From positions 62,001 through 126,000 of the forward strand of contig JAFTWW010000028.1 of assembly GCA_017465085.1 (NCBI GenBank): 64,000 bases of DNA, in the 5' to 3' direction. The translations under genes were made by a program, and so were the position numbers. This stretch comes from Clostridia bacterium (GTDB lineage Bacteria > Bacillota > Clostridia > Oscillospirales > Acutalibacteraceae). Below are positions 17,186-24,596 of this stretch, in pieces; positions within the stretch are counted from its first letter, which is position 1; the number at the start of each line of letters is the position of its first letter. Under the pieces are notes generated by a model, which saw nothing but the letters and a program-made list of their open reading frames with translations, was not told where the DNA came from and did no database searches.

Positions 17186-18544
17186 CTATTTAAGGATATC
17201 GGAAAGGTCTTTCATCTTCTGGCCCTCTGAGATAACCACTACCCTATCCCCTGCGCAGATTACATCATCGCCTGTGGGAATAAAGACCTTACGCTTGCGG
17301 ATTATACCACCTATAAGTACATTTGATTTAAGCTTCATTTCCTTAAGAGGAATTTGCTGAGCCTTAAATTCGTTGCTTACATTAAATTCTAATGCCTCGA
17401 TTTTGCCATCCATAAATTTATAAAGGGTTTCAACATTACTGCCAACCGAATTCTGAAGGGCGCGGGCATATCTTGTTATAACATCGGACACGATACGCTT
17501 AGGCGAAATGACCGAATCTATACCTAACTTTTCTGCCATAGAAATAAGCTCGTTACTGTTTATCTTAGCAATGACCTTAGGCACTTTCTGTGACATTGCG
17601 AAGAAGGAAACAAGGATGTTTTCCTCATCTATACCCGTAAGGGTAACGAGAGCATCACTTGTAAGGAGTCCCTCCTCCAAAAGCACCTCCTGACTTGCTC
17701 CATCGCCGTTGATAACAACTGCGCCAGGAAGCCTTTGCGCTGCAAGAGAGCAACGGGCTTCATCCTTATCGACAATAGTAACATTGCTTCCCGAACTCAA
17801 AAGCATTTTGGCAAGATAAAATGCGGTAGTGCTTGCGCCTAAAATCATAACATTTTTTGCCTGCTTTTGTATAGCGCCCATAGTTTTGAAAAACTTATGA
17901 ATTTCGTGAGGAGTGGCTATAATGCCTATTCTATCGCCATTTTTAAGCACAAAATTACCATCGGGAACGAACACCTCATCATTGCGCACAACGAGGCCTA
18001 TAAGGAAATTTGATTTATATTTCTTCCTTAAATCCATCAGGCTTACGCCATCAAGATTGGAGTTCTCCTTAAGTATAAATTCCACCATTTCAAAATTCCT
18101 TCTTGAAAAGGTTTCTATATTAACGGCGGAGGGCAATTTCAGTATATTAAAAAGCTCACTTGCCACCAAAAGCTCGGGGTTGATATGAAGCGATAGGCCG
18201 AGGTACTGCTTAACATAGGGAAGGTTCTTATCGTTATACTCGGGGTTCCTTATTCTCGCCACGGTATGCTTTGCGCCCATCTTTTCAGCTATAACGCAGC
18301 TAAGCATATTAAGCTCATCCGAGCCCGTTATGGCAACGAAAATATCGGTTTTATCGATGCCTGCTTCAAGCAGAGTATCATAATCCGCGCCGTTACCGCA
18401 GATGCAGATTATATCATATATATCTCTTATTTCATCTATAGCGGCGCTGTTGCTATCAACCGCTACAACATCATGGCCCTCTGACACCAGACTTGATATA
18501 ACGGTGTTGCCAATTTTGCCGCAACCCATAACTACTATTTTCAT
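17186..18544 (-). CDS. trkA: Trk potassium transporter peripheral subunit TrkA
   Basis: This cytoplasmic gating subunit has two RCK domains. It is 452 aa. The first Rossmann fold begins MKIVVMGCGKIGNTVISSL and the second starts near residue 232 (VMILGASTTAFYLAKML), each followed by a TrkA-C domain (DRIGIIATPHEIHKFF; DRVVVISEGQKMKD). Binding of NAD(H) or nucleotides by the RCK domains controls the partner TrkH encoded just downstream. The ribosome binding site is AAGGAAGGTATAT before ATG 18544. Confidence 0.96.
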   Translation of the reverse strand: MKIVVMGCGKIGNTVISSLVSEGHDVVAVDSNSAAIDEIRDIYDIICICGNGADYDTLLEAGIDKTDIFVAITGSDELNMLSCVIAEKMGAKHTVARIRNPEYNDKNLPYVKQYLGLSLHINPELLVASELFNILKLPSAVNIETFSRRNFEMVEFILKENSNLDGVSLMDLRKKYKSNFLIGLVVRNDEVFVPDGNFVLKNGDRIGIIATPHEIHKFFKTMGAIQKQAKNVMILGASTTAFYLAKMLLSSGSNVTIVDKDEARCSLAAQRLPGAVVINGDGASQEVLLEEGLLTSDALVTLTGIDEENILVSFFAMSQKVPKVIAKINSNELISMAEKLGIDSVISPKRIVSDVITRYARALQNSVGSNVETLYKFMDGKIEALEFNVSNEFKAQQIPLKEMKLKSNVLIGGIIRKRKVFIPTGDDVICAGDRVVVISEGQKMKDLSDILK

Positions 18545-18635
18545 ATATACCTTCCTTACAAAGTATTTACGCCTATTATACTACAAACCTTTACATATTT
18601 CCATAGTTTCTGCAAAGATTTTTTTATTTACCCGA

Positions 18636-18664
18636 TTGACATAAATTATTGGGCATAATATAAT
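18636..18664 (+). promoter_or_regulatory. Consensus sigma-A promoter of the LCP gene
   Basis: TTGACA (18636-18641) and TATAAT (18659-18664) are separated by exactly 17 bp, a perfect consensus. Transcription would begin about 18671, immediately before a palindromic repeat. Confidence 0.85.
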
Positions 18665-18674
18665 TATATTATCT

Positions 18675-18720
18675 TAGCCAAAGCATTGGGACCCGAATTT
18701 GAGTTCGAATGTTTTGATTA
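18675..18720. repeat. MITE-like element, 46-bp minimal copy
   Basis: The copy runs TA to TA. The left end TAGCCAAAGCATTGGG (18675-18690) and right end ATGTTTTGATTA (18709-18720) are imperfect inverted repeats of the family seen at 35.7 and 62.6 kb; almost nothing remains between them. It occupies the 5' untranslated leader of the LCP mRNA and would fold into a hairpin there. Confidence 0.7.
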
Positions 18721-18738
18721 GGGAAAGGAAGCGTTGCC

Positions 18739-19743
18739 GTGAAAAAAAGTATTAAGATACCCATTATCATTCTCTCCTGTTTTGTGGGTGTTTGTATTGT
18801 TCTCGGCGGTATTTACGGTGCCTTTTATTTAAGCGGTAAAAATCTTTTTCGCGGCAGCCTTCAGAACATTGACGCAGATAATATAGAGGTCGATGAAAAC
18901 GAAATTATATATAAGGATAAGACCTATACCCTTAATAAGAACATTATAAGTATGCTCTTTATCGGTATTGATAGAGATAATATCAATGAAAACGAGGGTT
19001 ATGGAGAAAATGGGCAGGCGGATAGTATTTTCGTAATGGCGCTTGATACCAAAACGGGCTCAGTTAAAATTTTACCCATTTCAAGAGAAACTATGGTTGA
19101 TGTTGATATATACTCCTCTACGGGAATATATACAGGGGTAAAAAACGAGCAGGTTTGCCTATCCTATGCCTATGGCGGCACAACGCAGGAAAGCTGTGAA
19201 AATGTGCTTAAATCGGTTAAGCGTATACTTTACGGCATAAACATTAACAGTTATGTTGCAATAGAGCTTGACGGAATGGCCGCTATCACCGATAAAATCG
19301 GAGGCGTTGAGGTTGAAGCCCTTGAGGATATGAACGGCTTCGGTTTCATCTGCACAAAGGGAGAAAAAATTAAATTATACGGAAAAGATGCTATCACATA
19401 TATTCAGACAAGGGGCGAAGATTTAGAAGCAAATCAGCGGAGAATGGAAAGGCAAAAGCAATTTTTATCCGCCTTCGCCTCGACCTCGGGAAATGCGATT
19501 ATGAAGGATTATTCCAATATTTTAACCTTCTACAACACCCTTTCCCCCTATCTTTCAACCAATTTAAGCCTATCACAGATAACCTATGTGGCAACCAATT
19601 TTATAAAGGCTGATATTGGTAGCTCCTTTGAATTTATGTCGATACCAGGCGAACACAAAAAGGGCGATAAATATATAGAATTTTATCCCGATGAGGATGC
19701 TCTGCTTGATGCTATCGTGGATATATTTTATGTTGCCAAATAA
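18739..19743 (+). CDS. LytR-CpsA-Psr (LCP) family cell-wall ligase
   Basis: The protein is 334 aa. LCP enzymes transfer teichoic acids or other glycopolymers from lipid carriers to peptidoglycan. There is one membrane anchor at about residues 7-31, then the LCP domain: MLFIGIDRDNINENEGYG, ADSIFVMALDTKTG, and KILPISRETMVDVD (the Arg that binds the pyrophosphate). The later IGGVEVEALEDMNG and AITYIQTRGE segments contain the usual conserved residues. The start is GTG 18739 with AAAGGAAG upstream. Its leader holds a MITE-derived hairpin. Confidence 0.92.
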   Translation: MKKSIKIPIIILSCFVGVCIVLGGIYGAFYLSGKNLFRGSLQNIDADNIEVDENEIIYKDKTYTLNKNIISMLFIGIDRDNINENEGYGENGQADSIFVMALDTKTGSVKILPISRETMVDVDIYSSTGIYTGVKNEQVCLSYAYGGTTQESCENVLKSVKRILYGININSYVAIELDGMAAITDKIGGVEVEALEDMNGFGFICTKGEKIKLYGKDAITYIQTRGEDLEANQRRMERQKQFLSAFASTSGNAIMKDYSNILTFYNTLSPYLSTNLSLSQITYVATNFIKADIGSSFEFMSIPGEHKKGDKYIEFYPDEDALLDAIVDIFYVAK

Positions 19744-19754
19744 ACCGTATAAAG

Positions 19755-20133
19755 AAAGCTCGGCGTTGATGCACACTCCGTAAGGAAGTGTGCATCAGTT
19801 ATATTCGCCTGACGGCGAGTTATATTGCTTTGCAGTTATATGATGCTTCGCATCGTTATATTGTCCTTCGGACAGTTTTTAGCCAATATAATATCACTGA
19901 AACCGCAAGGATTCAATATCACTTTTGCCGCAAGGCAAAAATATCGCTGCAAACGATAGTTTGCAATATCACTTTACCTGCCAATAAAGATATTCTTTAT
20001 TTTCGGCAAGTATTTACCTTTTATCAAAGTATGTACCCACTATGACACTTTCCGTTTTGAAAGTGTCATTTTTAATTATAAAAAGAACAACGGAGACAAC
20101 TTCCTTACGAAGAGTCCCCGTTGCCGAGCTTTT
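19755..20133. repeat. Hairpin-array element, diverged copy 2, inserted in a terminator
   Basis: This fills the gap between the convergent LCP and FAD oxidoreductase genes. Outer arms AAAGCTCGGC (19755-19764) and GCCGAGCTTT (20123-20132) form the flanking stem. Inside is the same module order as copies 1 and 3 but with different stem sequences: ATGCACACT/AGTGTGCAT, TTCGCC/GGCGAG, GATGC/GCATC, GTCC/GGAC, TTTTGCC/GGCAAAA and TGCAAAC/GTTTGCA. Spacers read GTTATATT on the left half and AATATCAC on the right half. A terminal ATGACACTTTC/GAAAGTGTCAT hairpin lies at 20042-20069. Confidence 0.8.
20082..20123 (-). terminator. Terminator of the FAD oxidoreductase gene
   Basis: On the minus strand CAACGGGGAC (20123-20114) pairs with GTCTCCGTTG (20097-20088) and is followed by TTCTTTTTAT. 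It lies at the right edge of the hairpin-array element. Confidence 0.7.
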
Positions 20134-20137
20134 CTTA

Positions 20138-21562
20138 TTATATGATCATTCCGTCTTTTTTGAGTTGCTGTGTTAAAAGATTTGTATCCACATCACACAC
20201 ATCGGTATTGGTTTTAACCGCCAACGCGGCCGCGCAGCCTGCCGCTTGACCTGTAAGAATACAGGTTCCCTGTATTCTTGTTGCAGAATGCGCCACGTGG
20301 TCCACCGAAATACATCTGCCGCAGGCGAGAAGATTTGTAAATTTATTGGAACAAAGGCTTCGGTAAGGCACTTCAAAATAATCCTTCTTAAGATGGCCTC
20401 CTATGGCCCCGTGCCTGCCACGCGGATCGTGGATATCAACTATGTAATATCCGCGGCATACGGTATCCTCGAAGGAAGCGCCGTTAATAAGCTCAGAGCC
20501 GCTTAATACATATCTTCCGCGAAGTCTATATGATTCTCTTATGCCGAGTCGGGAAGAGGTCTCTACAAGGTAGGCATTTTCAAATCCAGGAATAAAGGTT
20601 TTAAGAAAATCCACAATGGCTATCAGCTGAAGCTGCGCCTGCGCCTCACCCCTTGAAAGCTCCTCGGCATTGCCGCCGTTGATATTAAGTATGCGGGACA
20701 TATTTACTACTGCCTCATCCTGATGTCTGCCCAAGGTTACAAGCACTCGGTTTTGTGGAGTAGGTATATTTTCGGAAACGATTTGGAAACCCGTGGTTCC
20801 TGCAAATTCCCAACTGTTAAAGCGTTCTTTTGTTATACCAAGGTCACCGAAAACCAATTTTTTATTGTTAAGCTCGCTTGCTTTTTTAACATCTACACCC
20901 CTCATAACAAAGAAAAGGGATACGGGCTGCATCAGATGTTCATCCTCGTATTTATCATCCTTTGCATTGTTGCTATGGTTTATATCAAGCTGATTCTCTA
21001 CAAGCTGTTCAAAAACATCCTTTTCGCTTCCAAGTGTGTTATCATCCCCTGAAAGAAGGATGAGATCGGCATCGCCCGAAGCATCTATAAAGCTTTTTGC
21101 CGATATCTGCAAAAATCCTGACTTATCCTTAATTATAACGCTATCCACTTTTCCGTTTCGGGTTTCAGCATCACATAGCATTGAATGGAAATGAACATCT
21201 ACCCCATACTCCATACACTTTTTCAAAAACACATACTTAAGTATGTGCGGTGAAACGGGATAGCCTCTATTCCCCTCTTCGTTAGAAAATACGTATTTTT
21301 TGGTAAGGGCAATAACCTCCTTGATGATCTCATCGGTAAGGCCGCCGAATCTTTCGCCGCTTTTTGAACTTGTTGAGGATAAAGGAGTAACAAGACCTAT
21401 ACCCGCTTGACCGCCAAGCGTTCCGCCTGCTTCAACGAGTATCGTTTTTGCTCCGCCTCTGGCGCTGGAGATAGCCGCCGCGCAACCTGCCACGCCGCCG
21501 CCGATAACAACGGTATCGCATTCGATTTTACGGTTAGTTGAAATATTGTAATTAGAAGACAT
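20138..21562 (-). CDS. FAD-dependent oxidoreductase (FAD_oxidored family)
   Basis: The protein is 474 aa. The N-terminal Rossmann dinucleotide fold is TVVIGGGVAGCAAAISSARG (about residues 18-37), followed by VEAGGTLGGQA. The family signature IDASGDADLI occurs near residue 160, and the C-terminus has the FAD-contacting ACGRCISVDHVAHSATRIQG and TGQAAGCAAALAV. The family includes enzymes acting on unknown small hydrophilic substrates, often in sugar or organic acid catabolism. The divergent AraC gene is its probable regulator. The ribosome binding site is AAAGGAGGTAATAGT before ATG 21562. Confidence 0.85.
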   Translation of the reverse strand: MSSNYNISTNRKIECDTVVIGGGVAGCAAAISSARGGAKTILVEAGGTLGGQAGIGLVTPLSSTSSKSGERFGGLTDEIIKEVIALTKKYVFSNEEGNRGYPVSPHILKYVFLKKCMEYGVDVHFHSMLCDAETRNGKVDSVIIKDKSGFLQISAKSFIDASGDADLILLSGDDNTLGSEKDVFEQLVENQLDINHSNNAKDDKYEDEHLMQPVSLFFVMRGVDVKKASELNNKKLVFGDLGITKERFNSWEFAGTTGFQIVSENIPTPQNRVLVTLGRHQDEAVVNMSRILNINGGNAEELSRGEAQAQLQLIAIVDFLKTFIPGFENAYLVETSSRLGIRESYRLRGRYVLSGSELINGASFEDTVCRGYYIVDIHDPRGRHGAIGGHLKKDYFEVPYRSLCSNKFTNLLACGRCISVDHVAHSATRIQGTCILTGQAAGCAAALAVKTNTDVCDVDTNLLTQQLKKDGMII

Positions 21563-21661
21563 ACTATTACCTCCTTTTTTCGAAAATTATAGTGGAAAAA
21601 CGGAAAAAAGTATAGTACAATATAAATATAAAATTGTAAAAATCAAACATTGAGGTAAAAT

Positions 21662-22468
21662 ATGAAATATGCCGAATTGTTCCCCTGCCTTTTAAGCGCC
21701 GTAAAATTCCGCTCCACCCATGAATCGCCCAACAGTGAAAAGGTTAAAAATCAGTATTATTACAGAGTTATGGCTTTTATTGATGGCAAAGCAACCGTTT
21801 CCACGGATGAATTTAACCTTGTATTAAAAAGAGGCGATGTACTATTTCTTACGCCCAACTTCCCATATCGCATTCTAAACACACACGGTGAATTTGAAGT
21901 ATTGAATATATATTTTGATTTTTCAAGAAAAAGCGATTTTTTACCCAGAGCATCTATTAACACCGTTTTGCAATCCAACTTCGATAGCAATCGTATAAAA
22001 AATCTTTTTCATTTTGAGGATGCTCCCCCACTTAACTCAAGCAAGGTTATTGCGAATAATAAAAACATCATAGATTATTCACTTAAAATTGCCGCTTTAT
22101 CGGACAACGGGGCTGAAATGCGTCTTAAAAGGCATCTGCTTTCCTGTATTTTAGAAGAAATTATTATCAGTGAACAAAGAAACAACTCCCCCATTAAAGC
22201 AGATGAAATTATAAACTATATAAAGGAAAATGCAGAAAAGAAAATCACCGCTGATGAGCTAAGTGAAATTTTTCATTATCACAAAAATCACATAAACCGA
22301 ATTGTTAAGGTCAAAACGGGTTATACGCTGAAAGCCTTCATTTTAAGATGTAAAGCAGATCTTGCGAGAGGACTGCTTGAGGAAACGGATATGACGACAA
22401 CCGAGATTGCGGGATATCTTAATTTCTTTGATGCAAGTCATTTAATAAAGACAATGAAAAGATTTTAA
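21662..22468 (+). CDS. AraC-family transcriptional regulator
   Basis: The protein is 268 aa. The N-terminal cupin-like domain spans about residues 20-110 (GKATVSTDEFNLVLKRGDVL). The C-terminal helix-turn-helix pair includes KITADELSEIFHYHKNHINR and TTTEIAGYLNFFDASHLIKT and ends MKRF, slightly shorter than the usual C-terminus. It is divergent from the FAD oxidoreductase gene across about 100 bp, so local regulation of that gene is likely (inference). A TACAATATAAAT-like -10 region lies upstream. Confidence 0.85.
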   Translation: MKYAELFPCLLSAVKFRSTHESPNSEKVKNQYYYRVMAFIDGKATVSTDEFNLVLKRGDVLFLTPNFPYRILNTHGEFEVLNIYFDFSRKSDFLPRASINTVLQSNFDSNRIKNLFHFEDAPPLNSSKVIANNKNIIDYSLKIAALSDNGAEMRLKRHLLSCILEEIIISEQRNNSPIKADEIINYIKENAEKKITADELSEIFHYHKNHINRIVKVKTGYTLKAFILRCKADLARGLLEETDMTTTEIAGYLNFFDASHLIKTMKRF

Positions 22469-22481
22469 CAAAAGGAAAAAA

Positions 22482-22805
22482 GCAGAGCTTTGCGAGACTT
22501 CTCTAAGGGAAGTCTCGCAGTTTTATTCGCCAAAGGCGAGTGATATTGCTTCGCAGTTATATTATGCTTTCGCATAGTGATATTGTCCCACGGACAGTTT
22601 TTAGGGCGAATAAAATATCACTACGACGGTAAGGAGTAATATCACTTTCACAAGGTGAAAATATCACTCTGTGCGTCAGCACAGAATATCACTAAAGCAT
22701 TTGTACTTACAAATGCGATGCTGGTTCTATCAGATAAATACAAAAACCACGATGAATTTCATCGTGGTTTTTATTATCCTTATGAGAAGCAGCCTTTTGC
22801 TCTGC
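22482..22805. repeat. Hairpin-array element, copy 3, inserted in a terminator loop
   Basis: This fills the gap between the convergent AraC gene and hydA. Outer arms GCAGAGC (22482-22488) and GCTCTGC (22799-22805), with A and T runs outside, form a bidirectional terminator. Inside are GCGAGACTTC/GAAGTCTCGC, TTCGCC/GGCGA, TATGC/GCATA, GTCC/GGAC, TTTCAC/GTGAAA, CTGTGC/GCACAG, GCATTTGT/ACAAATGC and finally AAAAACCACGATGAA/TTCATCGTGGTTTTT (22742-22772), itself a bidirectional terminator. Left-half spacers read GTGATATT and right-half spacers AATATCAC. It is the inverted, close relative of the copy at 5.3 kb. Confidence 0.88.
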
Positions 22806-22826
22806 TTTTTTTATCACAAATAGATA

Positions 22827-24578
22827 TTACTTTGTATACTTCTTACGGGCTACATAAGAGGTATGGAGATCGTGGTGAGCCTTGTGGCCGCCGAAGCCAT
22901 CGTACCACTCGCTGTAAAGGGCCTTTACAACGGGAGATTCGTGTGACTTTCTGATGGTCATAGCTGCATCCTGATCATAGAGAGCTTTAGCGCGAACTGC
23001 CTTAAGATCAACAGTATCGCGAACGCTCTGAGGCTGAATGGGCTGACCGCCGCCGTTTACACAGCCGCCGGGGCATCCCATAATCTCAACGAAGGTCCAA
23101 CCATCAGGATTGCCTGCCTTCATTCTATCCATAACAACCTTAGCAGCAGCGCCGCCTGATGCAACGGCTACCTTAATTTCAAGGTCGCCAAGCTTAGCGG
23201 TAGCCTGCTTAAGACCCATAGTGCCGCGAACTGCTTCGTAATCAACCTCTGCATTATCCTTACCTGTAATCCAGTCGTTAGCGGTACGAAGAGCAGCCTC
23301 CATAACACCGCCTGTAGCGCCGAAGATAACGGCTGCGCCCGTATCCTCACCAAGAGGATTATCAAACTCTTCATCGGGAAGAGCGGTGAAGTTGATACCT
23401 GCGCGGTCAATCATTCTGCCGAGCTCTCTTGTGGTGATAGCAATATCAACATCGGGAACGCCTGCGGCGGACTGATCCTCACGGCCTATCTCAAACTTCT
23501 TAGCGGTACAGGGCATAACGGATACAGAAACGATATCCTCTGCCTTAACGCCTGCTTTTTCTGCCCAATAGGTCTTAATAACCGCGCCTGCCATCTGCTG
23601 AGGAGATTTGCAGGTTGAAAGATGGTTAATCATATCGGGGAAATAAAGCTCGCAGAACTTAACCCAACCCGGTGAGCAGGAGGTAATCATAGGAAGAACG
23701 CCGCCGTTCTTTACACGGTCGAGAAGCTCGTTAGCCTCTTCAACGATGGTAAGGTCGGCCGCAAAATCGGTATCAAATACCTTATCAAAACCGAGTCTGC
23801 GAAGAGCAGCTACCATCTTGCCCTCAACATTAGTGCCAACGGGCATACCAAAGCACTCGCCTAAAGTAGCGCGGATGGAGGGAGCTGTCTGAACAACAAC
23901 GGTCTTGGTGGGATCAGCTAATGCTGCCCAAATCTTATCAGTATCATCCTTCTCGGTAAGAGCGCCTGTGGGGCAAACTGCAGTACACTGACCGCAGGAG
24001 ATACAGGGAACGCTGTTAAGGGGAAGGTCGAAGGGCTGACCGATATTGGTATCAATACCGCGGTCATTAGCGCCGATAACGCTTACATACTGCTCCTTAC
24101 ATACTGCTACGCAACGGCGGCAGAGTATGCACTTGTTGTTATCACGAACAAGGTGAGGAGTGGTTTCATCAAGCTCATATACGGGCTTGAAGCCGCCGAA
24201 AGCGGATTCCTCAACGCCGTAGTCACGGCAGAGCTTCTGCAATTCGCAGTTGGTAGAGCGAGCACAGGAAAGACACTTTTTATCGTGAGTTGAGAGGATA
24301 AGCTCAAGAGTAGTTCTTCTTGCCTTCTGAATCTTTTCAGAGTTGGTGAGAACCTCCATACCCTCGCTTACGGGGTAAACGCAGGCGGTAACAACACGGA
24401 AGCCGCGGCCTTCATTTACTTCAACAACGCAGATACGACAAGCGCCTATTTCGTTCTTTTCCTTCATATAGCAAAGGGTGGGAATTTCAACACCTGCTAC
24501 ACGGGCAGCCTCTAAAACAGTGGAGCCCTTGGGTACGCTTACAGCAATACCGTTAATTTTTAAGTTAATCATATCCAT
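22827..24578 (-). CDS. hydA: [FeFe] hydrogenase catalytic subunit of an NADH-dependent complex
   Basis: HydA evolves H2 with electrons from NADH and ferredoxin through HydB/HydC. It is 583 aa. N-terminal [2Fe-2S] ligands are C36, C47, C50 and C66; the His-Cys3 cluster is H98, C102, C105 and C111; two [4Fe-4S] sites lie at C150-C160 and C192-C202. The H-cluster domain has ITSCSPGW (301-305), VMPCTAKKFE (C357) and GCPGGCVNGGGQP (C502, C506). The L1 motif has Ser302 where many enzymes have TSCCPxW. A C-terminal small-subunit region follows. It is the last gene of the hyd operon, 18 bp after hydB; the ribosome binding site is AAAGGAGCC. Confidence 0.95.
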   Translation of the reverse strand: MDMINLKINGIAVSVPKGSTVLEAARVAGVEIPTLCYMKEKNEIGACRICVVEVNEGRGFRVVTACVYPVSEGMEVLTNSEKIQKARRTTLELILSTHDKKCLSCARSTNCELQKLCRDYGVEESAFGGFKPVYELDETTPHLVRDNNKCILCRRCVAVCKEQYVSVIGANDRGIDTNIGQPFDLPLNSVPCISCGQCTAVCPTGALTEKDDTDKIWAALADPTKTVVVQTAPSIRATLGECFGMPVGTNVEGKMVAALRRLGFDKVFDTDFAADLTIVEEANELLDRVKNGGVLPMITSCSPGWVKFCELYFPDMINHLSTCKSPQQMAGAVIKTYWAEKAGVKAEDIVSVSVMPCTAKKFEIGREDQSAAGVPDVDIAITTRELGRMIDRAGINFTALPDEEFDNPLGEDTGAAVIFGATGGVMEAALRTANDWITGKDNAEVDYEAVRGTMGLKQATAKLGDLEIKVAVASGGAAAKVVMDRMKAGNPDGWTFVEIMGCPGGCVNGGGQPIQPQSVRDTVDLKAVRAKALYDQDAAMTIRKSHESPVVKALYSEWYDGFGGHKAHHDLHTSYVARKKYTK

Positions 24579-24596
24579 TATATTACGGCTCCTTTC

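Noticed and set aside
22655..22954. Open frame of 99 codons (and the similar frames at 5220-5662) with a shared KAFVLTNAMLVLSDK segment
   Set aside because: The shared segment is translation of the hairpin-array repeat in both places, reading through palindromes and a terminator, with no proper ribosome binding site. It is not a protein family.
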